64,000 nucleotides of DNA from Multiplicimicrobium sp043718225 (lineage in GTDB: Bacteria > Omnitrophota > Omnitrophia > Omnitrophales > Aquincolibacteriaceae). Made by a program: the position numbers and the translations under genes. The stretch covers positions 62,001 through 126,000 of the forward strand of contig JAYSWD010000001.1 of the NCBI GenBank assembly GCA_043718225.1, read 5' to 3'. Shown one piece after another: positions 33,148 to 41,676 of the stretch; positions within the stretch are counted from its first letter, which is position 1, and each line of letters starts with the position of its first letter. Under the pieces are notes generated by a model. It had not been told where the DNA came from and made no database searches. It saw only the letters and a list, made by a program, of their open reading frames with translations.

Positions 33148-35541
33148 ATGCGAAAAGAACGAATCAATGAAATCTGGGGCGTGTTTTTTTTGCTGTTGGG
33201 CCTTTTTGCTCTTTGCAGTCTGATCGGTTTCAACCGGCTTGATATTCCTTTTTATACCTCGCATCCGAATAATCCCGTCAAAAATTACACGGGCATTATC
33301 GGAGCCTACACTTCGTTCGGACTTTATCTCAGTTTTGGCTGGAGCGCATTTGTTGTTCCTATTCTTTTTTTAATTTGGGCTTGGAGTTTTCTTAAGCAGC
33401 GTGTTCCGGATAAACGTTTTTTAAAATTTCTCGGCCTTTTCGCGGCGATAGCGGCGAGCGCCACTCTTTTTTCGGTTTTAGCTTCCGACGAAAATCGTAT
33501 TACCGCGGGCGGCTGCCTCGGGCATGTGACGGCAACTTATCTGCTGAAATATTTCGGATTTGCGGGAAGTCTGATCGTTTCTTTTTGCACATTGATGCTC
33601 GCGCTTATTTTAGCGACGGACTATCTGCTTTTCCCGCTTATTGAAGCGGTGGCACAGCTTGCCGCTCATGCGCTTATGGGTGTGTGGCCTTATTTTTCGC
33701 GCGCCGGCGAAGCTTTTGCGGGCATTTTTTCTTTTTTGAGTAAAACCGATGAACGCCCGAAGAAAAGCCGCGAGCCGCATGTCAAAGCTGAAAAAGAAAA
33801 GCCCCTGCCCGGCCGGCAGGCAGGCAAGAAAGAAACGGAAGTACCAAGGCCCGCTTTGGACGCAAAAATTCTCAACCAGCCGATTAAAGTAAAAGCTTAC
33901 CGTCCGGAAGCCGGTGCCGAAGAATTAAAACAGAAAGAAATGTTAGCTGCCGCGGAAACAGCGAGATCCGCGAGTAAGCCCGCCATTCTCAAAGCAAAAT
34001 TAGACCAGCCTAAAGCCGAGGCTCCTGTGTCCGAAGATTCTTTTAAAGGCGTGATCGGATCCGCGGCAAAGAAAAAATATGTTCTGCCGCCGCCGAGCCT
34101 TTTAACACGCCCGCCCGCGGCGAAAGCTTCGAATGATAATCTCGAAGCGAATTCAAAAATTATTGAGCAAACCTTGTCTGAGTTCGGCATCGAGGTGAAG
34201 GTCACCGAAGTTGAGCAGGGCCCCGTCATCACCCGTTATGAACTCTTGCCCGCGCCCGGTGTGAAGCTGAATTCAATTTCCAATCTCGCGGACAACCTGG
34301 CTTTGGCGCTAAAAGCGTCGAGCGTGCGCATGATTATTCCGATTCCGGGTAAATCGGCGGTGGGGATTGAAATTCCGAACTCCGTAACCAACATGGTTTA
34401 TTTGCGCGAGCTTGTGGAAACGCCCGAATTTAATGCCGGCAAGCATCCGCTGCCGCTTATCTTAGGCAAAGACACAAGCGGACGGCCTTTGCTATCCGAT
34501 TTAAGCGGAATGCCGCATATGCTGGTTGCGGGAACCACGGGCAGCGGAAAAACAGTTTGCGTGAACGCGATTATCGGCGGCTTGCTTTTTTCAAAAACAC
34601 CCGATGAGCTTAAATTTGTGATGGTTGATCCGAAGATGGTGGAAATGGCGGTTTACAATAAAATTCCGCATATGTTGACGCCGGTTGTGACTGATGTCAG
34701 AAAAGCCGCGCACGCGATCAATTGGGTGGTGCAAGAAATGGAAAAGAGATACCGGCTTTTATCGACTGTCGGCGTAAGAAACATCAGCGCGTTCAACGCG
34801 CGCGTGATCAGCGAAGAAGATCAGCTGCAGCTTGATATCGCGGACGCGAAGACTTCAGAAAATCTTATTCCGGCAAAGCTGCCTTACATTGTGGTGATCA
34901 TCGACGAGCTTGCGGATTTGATGATGACGATGCGTGATAAAGTCGAAGGACCGATTTGCCGCCTGGCGCAGCTTTCGCGTGCGGTCGGGATTCATTTGAT
35001 TCTCGCCACACAGCGCCCGTCGGTGGATGTTATCACGGGTGTAATCAAGGCGAATTTTCCGGCGCGTATTTCATTTAAGGTTTCTTCCAAAGTGGATTCA
35101 CGCACGGTTTTGGACGGAAATGGCGCGGATCAACTGCTCGGCAAAGGTGACCTGTTGTTTTTAAAGCCGGGAGAAGCGAAGTTAATTCGCGGCCAGGCGC
35201 CGTTTGTTTCGGATGAAGAAATACGTGACGTTGTCGACTACTGGGCAAAGCAGGGCAATCCGGAATTTCTTCAGGAATTAATCGCGCCGGTTGAAAAAAA
35301 AGCGGGCGAGGGCAGCGGTGAAAAAGATGAGCTTTACGACGAAGCCCTGCGGGTAGTCGTCGAAACGCGAGTTGCTTCCACATCCAATCTGCAGCGCCGC
35401 ATGGGGCTTGGCTATACGCGCGCCGCGCGAATTATGGACCAGCTTGAATCTCAGGGCGTAATAGGCCCTTCGCAGGGCGCCAAAGCGCGCGAAGTCTATA
35501 TGCCCAATCCCAATGCCGAAACTCCTGCCACCACCGAATAA
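33148..35541 (+). CDS. ftsK: DNA translocase FtsK
   Basis: 797 residues from ATG 33148; the longer upstream frame only adds repeat sequence. Four or more membrane helices (about 13-185), a charged linker (about 200-330), then the motor with Walker A GTTGSGKTVCVN near residue 470, FVMVDPKMVEMAVYNKIPHM, VVIIDELADLMM and ATQRPSVDVITG, and a C-terminal winged-helix gamma domain (TSNLQRRMGLGYTRAARIMD). It pumps chromosome DNA through the closing septum. An R4 palindrome is translated in frame in the linker (PLPGRQAGK). Confidence 0.96.
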   Translation: MRKERINEIWGVFFLLLGLFALCSLIGFNRLDIPFYTSHPNNPVKNYTGIIGAYTSFGLYLSFGWSAFVVPILFLIWAWSFLKQRVPDKRFLKFLGLFAAIAASATLFSVLASDENRITAGGCLGHVTATYLLKYFGFAGSLIVSFCTLMLALILATDYLLFPLIEAVAQLAAHALMGVWPYFSRAGEAFAGIFSFLSKTDERPKKSREPHVKAEKEKPLPGRQAGKKETEVPRPALDAKILNQPIKVKAYRPEAGAEELKQKEMLAAAETARSASKPAILKAKLDQPKAEAPVSEDSFKGVIGSAAKKKYVLPPPSLLTRPPAAKASNDNLEANSKIIEQTLSEFGIEVKVTEVEQGPVITRYELLPAPGVKLNSISNLADNLALALKASSVRMIIPIPGKSAVGIEIPNSVTNMVYLRELVETPEFNAGKHPLPLILGKDTSGRPLLSDLSGMPHMLVAGTTGSGKTVCVNAIIGGLLFSKTPDELKFVMVDPKMVEMAVYNKIPHMLTPVVTDVRKAAHAINWVVQEMEKRYRLLSTVGVRNISAFNARVISEEDQLQLDIADAKTSENLIPAKLPYIVVIIDELADLMMTMRDKVEGPICRLAQLSRAVGIHLILATQRPSVDVITGVIKANFPARISFKVSSKVDSRTVLDGNGADQLLGKGDLLFLKPGEAKLIRGQAPFVSDEEIRDVVDYWAKQGNPEFLQELIAPVEKKAGEGSGEKDELYDEALRVVVETRVASTSNLQRRMGLGYTRAARIMDQLESQGVIGPSQGAKAREVYMPNPNAETPATTE
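33804..33824 (+). repeat. R4 palindrome inside ftsK, in frame
   Basis: CCTGCCCGGCCGGCAGGCAGG-type sequence, translated as PGRQAG in the FtsK linker. Confidence 0.65.
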
Positions 35542-35543
35542 AC

Positions 35544-35658
35544 CATTGAAAAAGGGCTTCTGCGTCGTTGCAAAAATCTCACTTCCTTGTGCGGCGCACG
35601 TTTCTAGTACGCCTCCGCGGGCGTTCGTTGGCGCCTTGCATAACCACCTTTTTGAATG
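35544..35658 (+). repeat. R1 element, copy F (ftsK 3' end)
   Basis: CATTGAAAAAGG pairs with CCTTTTTGAATG. Core: CTGCGTCGTTGCAAAAATC, CTTCCTTGTGCGGCGCACG, GTACGCCTCCGCGGGCG. Confidence 0.8.
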
Positions 35659-35694
35659 CCTTTTGTGTTTTGAGATTCTGCAAATGAGGCATTT

Positions 35695-35716
35695 GCGGTT
35701 GAGCTTGCTCAGAGCC
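35695..35716 (-). repeat. R3 palindrome downstream of ftsK
   Basis: On the minus strand: GGCTCTGAGC-AA-GCTCAACCGC. Confidence 0.7.
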
Positions 35717-35777
35717 AAATATAGAAGGGGAGCGCTGGTTTTCGGGGATGTCAAACCAACGCTCCCGGGGTTGATCA

Positions 35778-35798
35778 CCTGCCCGCCGGCGGGCAGGG
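35778..35798 (+). repeat. R4 palindrome downstream of ftsK
   Basis: CCTGCCCGCCGGCGGGCAGG, a nearly perfect palindrome. Confidence 0.65.
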
Positions 35799-35928
35799 AA
35801 GGTTAACAAAATAATTAAAGCAATCCTCGTGCCATGTTTTTTCTCAAGAGAGCGGGTGCATGGAATAGGTTTTTTTGAACATTTATGTGTTTTTGGTGAT
35901 AGTTTTTGTGGGCTTGAAAAGCAACAAT

Positions 35929-36056
35929 GTCCCGTCCAACTTGTTTTTAAGCCCGACACAGCACCGAGGTATATTCTTATATCGCCTATAGCGATTTAAA
36001 TTTTAACGAAGGGCCAGGTCCGTCCGACTTGTTTTTAAACCGGACACGGCACGGAG
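35929..36056 (+). repeat. Direct-repeat pair upstream of the PhoB-like gene
   Basis: Two related 38-41 base units at 35929-35969 and 36019-36056 share CGTCC[AG]ACTTGTTTTTAA and CCGACAC/CGGACAC followed by GGCACGGAG or AGCACCGAG. Each can fold as a weak hairpin. The 700-base gap around them (35542-36253) otherwise contains R1, R3, R4 and R7 repeats, a hairpin CAAATGGC-TTTAA-GCCATTTG near 36068, and no supportable gene. Confidence 0.6.
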
Positions 36057-36198
36057 CATTGTTTTCAAATGGCTTTAAGCCATTTGAATTAAAAGGAAGC
36101 GCCAGTGTCAAGAACGTGTAAATTCATTTTCCGCCTCTCGCAATCAAAGGCGCACTTGTGTATGATTCACCGAGGAAGAAGCCGGTTTTAAGAAATTA

Positions 36199-36243
36199 AG
36201 TGATAGTAATAAAGCTTAAACCTTATCACTTATAACTTATTAC
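36199..36243 (+). repeat. R7 inverted heptad array before the PhoB-like gene
   Basis: Left units GTGATA, GTAATAA face right units TTATCAC, TTATAAC, TTATTAC. The array ends ten bases before ATG 36254. Confidence 0.65.
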
Positions 36244-36253
36244 CAAAGGACCC

Positions 36254-36955
36254 ATGCCTAAAAAAATTCTGATTGTTGAAGACGAGCCGGCCATTCACGA
36301 GCTTGTAAAATATAACCTTCAAAAAGAAGGTTATACGGTTCTATCCGCTTATGACGGGAGCGCGGGCGCTGATGTAGCCCGCGATCAAAAGCCGGATTTG
36401 ATTTTACTCGATATTATGCTGCCTAAAATGGATGGTATCGAAGTTTGCAAAATGCTTAAAAGCAATACGCGCACCTCTGGCATTCCGATTATTATGGTGA
36501 CCGCAAAATCTGAGGAAGCCGATAAGGTTTTAGGCCTTGAAATCGGAGCGGACGATTACCTAGCTAAGCCATTCGGAGTCCGCGAGCTTTTGGCGCGCAT
36601 CAAAGCTGTTTTGCGCCGGCAAAAGAAAAGCGGGAGTTCAGGCGGAAAAGAGTTGTTTGAGCTGGGCGAACTTATTTTGGATGACGGAAGGCATGAGGCG
36701 ACTTTAAAGGGCAAGCCTCTTTACCTGACCTCAAAAGAATATGATTTGCTTAAAGCCTTGCTTGAGGCAGACGGACGTGTTCTAAGCCGCGACCAGCTGC
36801 TTGACCAGGTATGGGGTTATGAGCACTCCGAAAACATCGAAACCCGCACCATCGATATGCATGTCGGGCAATTACGCAAGAAACTAAAAACCGAATCCGA
36901 ACGGATTATTACGGTTAAAAATGTCGGCTACCGGATCGAACCTGATTCCCGATGA
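36254..36955 (+). CDS. PhoB-like response regulator
   Basis: 233 residues. Receiver domain 1-120 with the acidic pocket EDEP, phosphorylation site LILLDIMLPKMDG (Asp near 53), T in MVTAKSE and K in YLAKPFG; then an OmpR/PhoB winged helix (LTSKEYDLLKALLEADGRVL, TIDMHVGQLRKKL, VKNVGYRI). It should bind DNA when phosphorylated by the kinase that overlaps its end by four bases. Phosphate control is suggested by similarity, but no pst genes are in the window. AAAGGA precedes the ATG. Confidence 0.9.
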   Translation: MPKKILIVEDEPAIHELVKYNLQKEGYTVLSAYDGSAGADVARDQKPDLILLDIMLPKMDGIEVCKMLKSNTRTSGIPIIMVTAKSEEADKVLGLEIGADDYLAKPFGVRELLARIKAVLRRQKKSGSSGGKELFELGELILDDGRHEATLKGKPLYLTSKEYDLLKALLEADGRVLSRDQLLDQVWGYEHSENIETRTIDMHVGQLRKKLKTESERIITVKNVGYRIEPDSR

Positions 36956-38226
36956 GTTTGTCCGCCGTTAGTTTTCTTCTCGGCCTCTTAATCGTTTCAT
37001 TCGTTTCCTTGCTTTTGCTCGGGAGAAAGGCGGGGCAAGACCGCAAAACTCTGGATGCGTGCTCCGAGCTTCTTCAAGATATTTTTAAAATGATGGGCGA
37101 GCCTTCCACGGTGACGCGCATTCTTTCCCAGGAAACGCCCGATCAGGAATTAACGCGCCTCAAATATCTACTCGAAAAAAAAGTTCACGCAGCCCTTTTA
37201 GAAAACACCGCGTTGAAATTTATCTTGAGCGGGTTACCGGACGGGTTAATCGCGGTGGACGCAGCGCGGAATGTTCTTTTTTGTAATCGCGAGTATTGCG
37301 AATTAGCGGCGCTGCCTGTCGAAACGCATGAAGGAAAAAAACTGTTTGAGATTTTACGGTATCACATTGCGCTGACCGAGGCCGAAAAATTTCTGAATAA
37401 AACACAAAACAACTTTTTTGAAACCGAACTTTTAACGGGCGCGGGCAAAACATTGCGCATGCGCATTGTGCGGCTGCAGCAAGAGTCATCGCTCACGGCT
37501 ATTTTTGTTTTTTCCGATATTTCAGACCTGAAAAAACTAGAAACGATGCGGCGTGATTTTGTGGCAAATGTGTCGCATGAGTTACGCACCCCTTTGACCT
37601 CAATACATGGGTTCATCGAAACGCTTCTGGACGGCGCGGGAGAAGAGGCGGTAACGCGCAAGAAATTTTTAAATTTAATGAAAACCGATTCGGAGCGGCT
37701 GCGCCGGCTGATCGAAGATTTATTGACCCTTTCGCGCGTAGAAAGCCAGACTCGCGATTTTGAAAAACGACCGCTTAATGCAGAAGCTGAAATACACGCA
37801 GTTCTTGAGCTTTTTGAGCTTCGTTTGCGGCAAAAAAAGCTGATTCTAAAAAAACAAACTGAACCTAATTTGACTTTAACGGCAAATCAAGACCAGTTTC
37901 GCCAGGTGCTTATTAACTTATTGGACAACGCCGTTAAATTTACTCCCGAAGACGGGGTGATTTCAATTTCAGCTGCCTCTTCCACGAATGAACAAATCGA
38001 AATTCGGGTCGCGGATTCAGGTCCGGGAATTCATCCCGATAATCACGAAAAAGTATTTCAAAGATTTTTCCGAGAAGACAAAGCGCGTTCACGTGAGACA
38101 GGCGGTACCGGGCTTGGGCTTGCGATTGTGAAACATATCATGGAAGCCCATCGAGGGCGGGCGCGTTGTGAAGCTGCGCCTGATAAACGCGGTTCGGTTT
38201 TTATTCTTTCATTTCCTTCCAATTAA
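36952..38226 (+). CDS. PhoR-like sensor histidine kinase
   Basis: 424 residues. One N-terminal membrane helix (about 5-25), a PAS domain (about 90-190; ILSGLPDGLIAVDAARNVLF), HisKA with the phospho-acceptor in VANVSHELRTPLTSIHGF, then the ATPase domain with N box NLLDNAVKF, G1 VADSGPGI and G2 GGTGLGLAIVKHIME. It lacks a large periplasmic domain, as in PhoR. It starts within the last codons of the response regulator gene. Confidence 0.92.
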   Translation: MSLSAVSFLLGLLIVSFVSLLLLGRKAGQDRKTLDACSELLQDIFKMMGEPSTVTRILSQETPDQELTRLKYLLEKKVHAALLENTALKFILSGLPDGLIAVDAARNVLFCNREYCELAALPVETHEGKKLFEILRYHIALTEAEKFLNKTQNNFFETELLTGAGKTLRMRIVRLQQESSLTAIFVFSDISDLKKLETMRRDFVANVSHELRTPLTSIHGFIETLLDGAGEEAVTRKKFLNLMKTDSERLRRLIEDLLTLSRVESQTRDFEKRPLNAEAEIHAVLELFELRLRQKKLILKKQTEPNLTLTANQDQFRQVLINLLDNAVKFTPEDGVISISAASSTNEQIEIRVADSGPGIHPDNHEKVFQRFFREDKARSRETGGTGLGLAIVKHIMEAHRGRARCEAAPDKRGSVFILSFPSN

Positions 38227-38274
38227 GATCCTGCAAAGCTCTTTGCATTAAATAAAATTGGGATGTGCTCATAA

Positions 38275-38336
38275 AAGGAATACAAATTTACTCAAAAGTT
38301 GCCTTTTTAGGAAAAACTCGTAAATTCGTATTCCTT
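38275..38336. terminator. Long inverted repeat between convergent genes
   Basis: AAGGAATACAAATTTAC and GTAAATTCGTATTCCTT are 17-base arms with one mismatch, separated by 28 bases. It lies between the ends of the kinase gene and the convergent membrane protein gene and may end transcription from both sides. A smaller hairpin TGCAAAG-CT-CTTTGCA is at 38232. Confidence 0.55.
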
Positions 38337-38338
38337 AT

Positions 38339-39397
38339 TTAAAACCCATAAGCAAGCGCAAGTCCGCCGATCAAAAGCCCTAATGCTAGCTTAATAACCT
38401 TAATCACAATGACATCGCGCTTGGGATAAGGCAAGAGAGGCAGAATTCCGTGGCCTTCCTGAACGATCGAATTTGCGAGTAAAATCGAAAAGGGAATTGC
38501 GCCTTGCGAAAAAAGAACCGCGAAAGTTAAATGCGGGCCCGAAACGGGAAGCAGACCGATTAGCAAAGCAAAAACCAGCGTCTGCCAGAGGTTTTGGCTC
38601 AGCCAGGAATGCAGCCCCACATATTGCCCGCCCACTTTTAAAAGCAGTAGGGTTCCGGCTGTCCAAAGAGCGAATTTTGGTAAATGATGTTTGATGATAT
38701 GCTCCCAAACATGTTCCTCAAGATAATGTCCGGAAGTTTTTAGGAAAATCCAAAGTGAAGAAAGCAGCGCGAAAGCGGTGAACCATGTTTCGCCGCGCTC
38801 ATGTTGGCCGTGGCTTTCATGCGCATGGCCTATAAATTCAGGGTGATGGATCCAGCCGAGAATCAGCGCGGCAGAGAGGCTCAGCATAATGGCGGAAAGA
38901 ATCCAGCGCAGGTTCGCGGCTGAAATTGAATAACCGGATTTTTCATGATGATGGGAATGGTCACTGTCTTCGCCGTGCATCGGTAATTCATGGAAAAGAG
39001 GAGAAGTTTTTTCAAAATTTGGAAAGAAACGGTCAAAAAGCGCGCCTACAGAAAAACCGAGAATGATCAGCAGGGCAAAAAGAAAAAGCGCCTTTTGAGG
39101 AAAAAGCGCGAGCATAAAAAACCCCTCATCGCCGGTTGCCGCGATCATTCCCGCCAAAAGCGCACCGAATGAGTAAAGACGATGAGTGTAAAGCGAAACG
39201 TTGATAAAAGAGCCAAAACAGCCTGGAAGCCCCCCCAGAACCGTTGCTGAAACATATTGGTGATGAGGATGTTTCTTCAGGTGTTCCGCCGCGCGGCCAT
39301 GCGTTAAAGTATTAAGATAGTCCGCCCAAAGCAGCATCACAAAAGCGAGCGCGAGAAACCAAATGGTGTCGTTCAGTAAATCCATTAGAAAAACCAT
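38339..39397 (-). CDS. Putative heavy-metal exporter (ArsP_2-type, about 10 TM)
   Basis: 352 residues with about ten membrane helices in two halves. Each half has a conserved glycine/proline motif: GGLPGCFGSFINVSLYTHR in the first and GLLPVSGPHLTFAVLFSQG in the second, followed by EGHGILPLLPYPKRD. A His-rich cytoplasmic or periplasmic loop lies between (HGEDSDHSHHHEKSG and HAHESHGQHERGE). This matches my memory of the putative 10TM heavy-metal exporter family (ArsP_2; some members are called putative manganese transporters). The substrate is unknown; the histidines suggest a divalent metal. Confidence 0.65.
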   Translation of the reverse strand: MVFLMDLLNDTIWFLALAFVMLLWADYLNTLTHGRAAEHLKKHPHHQYVSATVLGGLPGCFGSFINVSLYTHRLYSFGALLAGMIAATGDEGFFMLALFPQKALFLFALLIILGFSVGALFDRFFPNFEKTSPLFHELPMHGEDSDHSHHHEKSGYSISAANLRWILSAIMLSLSAALILGWIHHPEFIGHAHESHGQHERGETWFTAFALLSSLWIFLKTSGHYLEEHVWEHIIKHHLPKFALWTAGTLLLLKVGGQYVGLHSWLSQNLWQTLVFALLIGLLPVSGPHLTFAVLFSQGAIPFSILLANSIVQEGHGILPLLPYPKRDVIVIKVIKLALGLLIGGLALAYGF

Positions 39398-39485
39398 ATT
39401 TGTATTGTAGCAGGATCACTGGGGTCAGAGCAGCTGTTTCACTTGTTTGCGTAGCAAAACTTTCTGTCCCCAGCGAGTGATGCAG

Positions 39486-39491
39486 TATAAT
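39486..39491 (+). promoter_or_regulatory. -10 element TATAAT before queH
   Basis: TATAAT lies nine bases before ATG 39501 and no Shine-Dalgarno sequence is present. Confidence 0.45.
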
Positions 39492-39500
39492 TCCAAGTAT

Positions 39501-40208
39501 ATGAAGCAAGATTTACAGGAAAGACAAATCGGCTCGCCCTTGGTTCCGCCGCATGGCGAAAAGAAAGTGCTGCTGCATTCCTGCTGCGCGCCTTGTTCGG
39601 GCTCAGTAATCGAAGATATGCATAAAGCGGGGATTGAGCTCACGGTTTATTTTTATAATCCCAACATTCATCCCATCGAAGAATACCTTTTGCGCAAAGA
39701 TGAAAATATCCGCTATGCCGAAAAATTAGGAATTCCTTTTATTGACGCGGATTACGATGACAAACGCTGGTTTGAAACGATGAAAGGCCATGAGCGTGAC
39801 CCGGAGCGAGGTGAGCGCTGTTCCATGTGTTTTGAAATGCGTTTCGTCAAAACCGCGGAATACGCGGCGCAAAATGATTTTAAAGTGATTACAAGCTGTC
39901 TGGGCATTTCACGCTGGAAAGATTTTAATCAAGTGACGAATGCCGGTATCAAAGCCGCGTCGCTTTATCCCGGTGTTAAGTATTGGGATTATAATTGGCG
40001 CAAAGAAAATGGTTCGTCACGCATGATTGAAATATCTAAGAAAGAAGAATTTTATCAACAGCAGTATTGCGGTTGCGCGTACTCTCTGCGCGATACCAAC
40101 GCATGGCGTGTTTCGAAGGGGCGCGACAAAGTCGAATTAGGCAAAGATTATTATAAGGCCGCTGAAAAATCCGCCGAAATTTGCCGCAATCCTATCGGAT
40201 TAAAATAA
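39501..40208 (+). CDS. queH: Epoxyqueuosine reductase QueH
   Basis: 235 residues from ATG 39501; the upstream extension of the frame overlaps the promoter. Cysteine motifs of the QueH (DUF208) family are intact: HSCCAPCSGSVIEDM near the N-terminus, GERCSMCFEMRF in the middle and YQQQYCGCAYS near the end. QueH carries an iron-sulphur cluster plus a nearby metal and reduces epoxyqueuosine to queuosine in tRNA, the last step of the pathway. No other queuosine gene is nearby. A strong terminator follows. Confidence 0.95.
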   Translation: MKQDLQERQIGSPLVPPHGEKKVLLHSCCAPCSGSVIEDMHKAGIELTVYFYNPNIHPIEEYLLRKDENIRYAEKLGIPFIDADYDDKRWFETMKGHERDPERGERCSMCFEMRFVKTAEYAAQNDFKVITSCLGISRWKDFNQVTNAGIKAASLYPGVKYWDYNWRKENGSSRMIEISKKEEFYQQQYCGCAYSLRDTNAWRVSKGRDKVELGKDYYKAAEKSAEICRNPIGLK

Positions 40209-40210
40209 AA

Positions 40211-40237
40211 AACCCCGGGCCGAAGCCCGGGGTTTTT
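40211..40237 (+). terminator. Rho-independent terminator after queH
   Basis: AACCCCGGGC-CGAA-GCCCGGGGTTTTT: 8-10 bp GC-rich stem, tetraloop and T run. Confidence 0.9.
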
Positions 40238-40254
40238 GAATTTCTTAGATTCGA

Positions 40255-40539
40255 TTAAATTTTCCCGTCCCACCGGCCGCCTTTACGGTCAATGAGAGCA
40301 TCCCAACCCGACCAAAGCTGGAATATGCCTGTTAAGCCGAGTGCGGCATGAGTCCAATTTTTCTTTGGAGGATTTCCGTTGATGTATTGTCCAATGCCTG
40401 GCCACACAAGAAGTGATAATAAACCAGTAACTACGGTTTTTCCTCTAATTTCTCCATGAGTTGCGGTGTTAACAGCCCAAGCACTGGGAGAAGCGAGTAA
40501 TGTGAACGCGATCAAGAGCACGGCGAATATTTTCTTCAT
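40255..40539 (-). CDS. Small exported hypothetical protein
   Basis: 94 residues from ATG 40539, preceded by GGGAG on the minus strand. A signal peptide (MKKIFAVLLIAFTLLASPSA, cleavage after AWA) is followed by a hydrophobic stretch containing GLLSLLVWPGIGQYINGN and a second around GLTGIFQLWSG. The G-I-G-Q-Y-x-N-G pattern resembles small membrane proteins of the TM2/DUF5683 sort. Function is unknown. It reads away from hemH. Confidence 0.6.
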   Translation of the reverse strand: MKKIFAVLLIAFTLLASPSAWAVNTATHGEIRGKTVVTGLLSLLVWPGIGQYINGNPPKKNWTHAALGLTGIFQLWSGWDALIDRKGGRWDGKI

Positions 40540-40647
40540 AGAGGCTCCCTTATTTGTGTTATTTATTGCAAATCGATTCATTGAATGCGCTTCCATCATA
40601 GGATTCAGAAACGCGATTTACAATCTATTTAAAAAAAAGGCATCGAG

Positions 40648-40653
40648 TATAAT
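40648..40653 (+). promoter_or_regulatory. -10 element TATAAT before hemH
   Basis: TATAAT lies seven bases before ATG 40661 without a Shine-Dalgarno sequence. Confidence 0.45.
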
Positions 40654-40660
40654 AAGCTGC

Positions 40661-41617
40661 ATGAAAAACAACTTTGACCACGTCCTTTTGATCGGTTTTG
40701 GCGGGCCTGAAAAGACCGAAGATGTCATGCCTTTTCTGCGCCAGGTGACCGCGGGCCGCGATGTTCCGGATGAGCGTCTGCAATCCGTAGCAAAGCATTA
40801 TGAAATGATTGGCGGCAAATCGCCTTACAACGCATGGGCTTCGCGGCTGCAAAAGGATCTCGCCAAACTGCTCGGCACCGAACGGCCCGTTTTTTTGAGC
40901 TATCGTAATACCGCGCCGTTTTTAAAAGATGTGTTGCTTGATATTCATGACCGCGGCCTGAAAAAAGGAGTCGGGGTTATTCTCGCGCCTTTCCGCAGTC
41001 CCGTGAGCTGCCGGCGTTATAAAGAAAACATCCATGAGGCGCTGCATCAAAACGGCATCATGGATTTAAATTATATTTATCTGCCCGCCTGGTATCACCA
41101 CCCGGAGCTTATTAAAATCATTTCCGACGCCGTTAAGGGTGCGGTACAAAAAATTCCTTCCGGTATCCGGCAGGGGACGGAAGTTATTTTTACATGCCAC
41201 TCCATTCCGTTGATGATGGAAAAGGACTGCCACATTTGTATTTTTAGTGCTGAATATGAAGCGGCGAGCAGATTAGTCGCGGATAGCGCGGGTTTGTTTG
41301 ATTGGAAACATGTTTATCAGTCTCGGAGCGGCAATCCCGAACAGCCGTGGCTTGAACCGGATATTCTTGCGACGATTAAGGCCGCCGCGGCTTCAGGCAA
41401 GAAAGCTGTTCTGGTCATTCCGATGGGCTTTTTGAGCGATAACGCGGAAGTTTTATATGATCTTGATATTGAAGCTAAAAAATTAGCGGAAGAATTGGGC
41501 CTTCAATTTTACCGCGTTCCAACGCCCGGTAATCATAAAGCGCTTACGGAGCTTTTCGCGGACCTAATTCAGGATGTTTTAAAAAGCGGCCGCAATAAAA
41601 ATACCTGTTCGGTTTAA
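40661..41617 (+). CDS. hemH: Ferrochelatase family (proto- or coproporphyrin)
   Basis: 318 residues from ATG 40661. LLIGFGGPEKTEDVMPFL at the start, HYEMIGGKSPYN, the catalytic histidine in FTCHSIPLM and the metal-path glutamate in GFLSDNAEVLYDLDIEA. The usual D-H-x-E reads D-N-A-E, so the histidine next to the glutamate is replaced by asparagine. The enzyme inserts iron into a porphyrin in the final part of haem synthesis. Whether it uses proto- or coproporphyrin III cannot be told. No other haem gene is nearby. Confidence 0.9.
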   Translation: MKNNFDHVLLIGFGGPEKTEDVMPFLRQVTAGRDVPDERLQSVAKHYEMIGGKSPYNAWASRLQKDLAKLLGTERPVFLSYRNTAPFLKDVLLDIHDRGLKKGVGVILAPFRSPVSCRRYKENIHEALHQNGIMDLNYIYLPAWYHHPELIKIISDAVKGAVQKIPSGIRQGTEVIFTCHSIPLMMEKDCHICIFSAEYEAASRLVADSAGLFDWKHVYQSRSGNPEQPWLEPDILATIKAAAASGKKAVLVIPMGFLSDNAEVLYDLDIEAKKLAEELGLQFYRVPTPGNHKALTELFADLIQDVLKSGRNKNTCSV

Positions 41618-41622
41618 TTTTT

Positions 41623-41645
41623 GCTCTGAGCTACGCTCAGCCGCG
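41623..41645 (+). repeat. R3 palindrome after hemH
   Basis: GCTCTGAGC-TAC-GCTCAGCCGCG, six bases after the hemH stop. Confidence 0.7.
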
Positions 41646-41676
41646 ATTTAATTTGCTTTGGGGCGCAATTGCGTTT

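Noticed and set aside
35513..35806. 97-residue frame after ftsK
   Set aside because: It overlaps the ftsK end and consists of R1, R3 and R4 repeat sequence.
40466..40660. N-terminal extension of hemH
   Set aside because: The added residues are antisense to the small exported protein and do not resemble ferrochelatase; the family pattern starts at ATG 40661.
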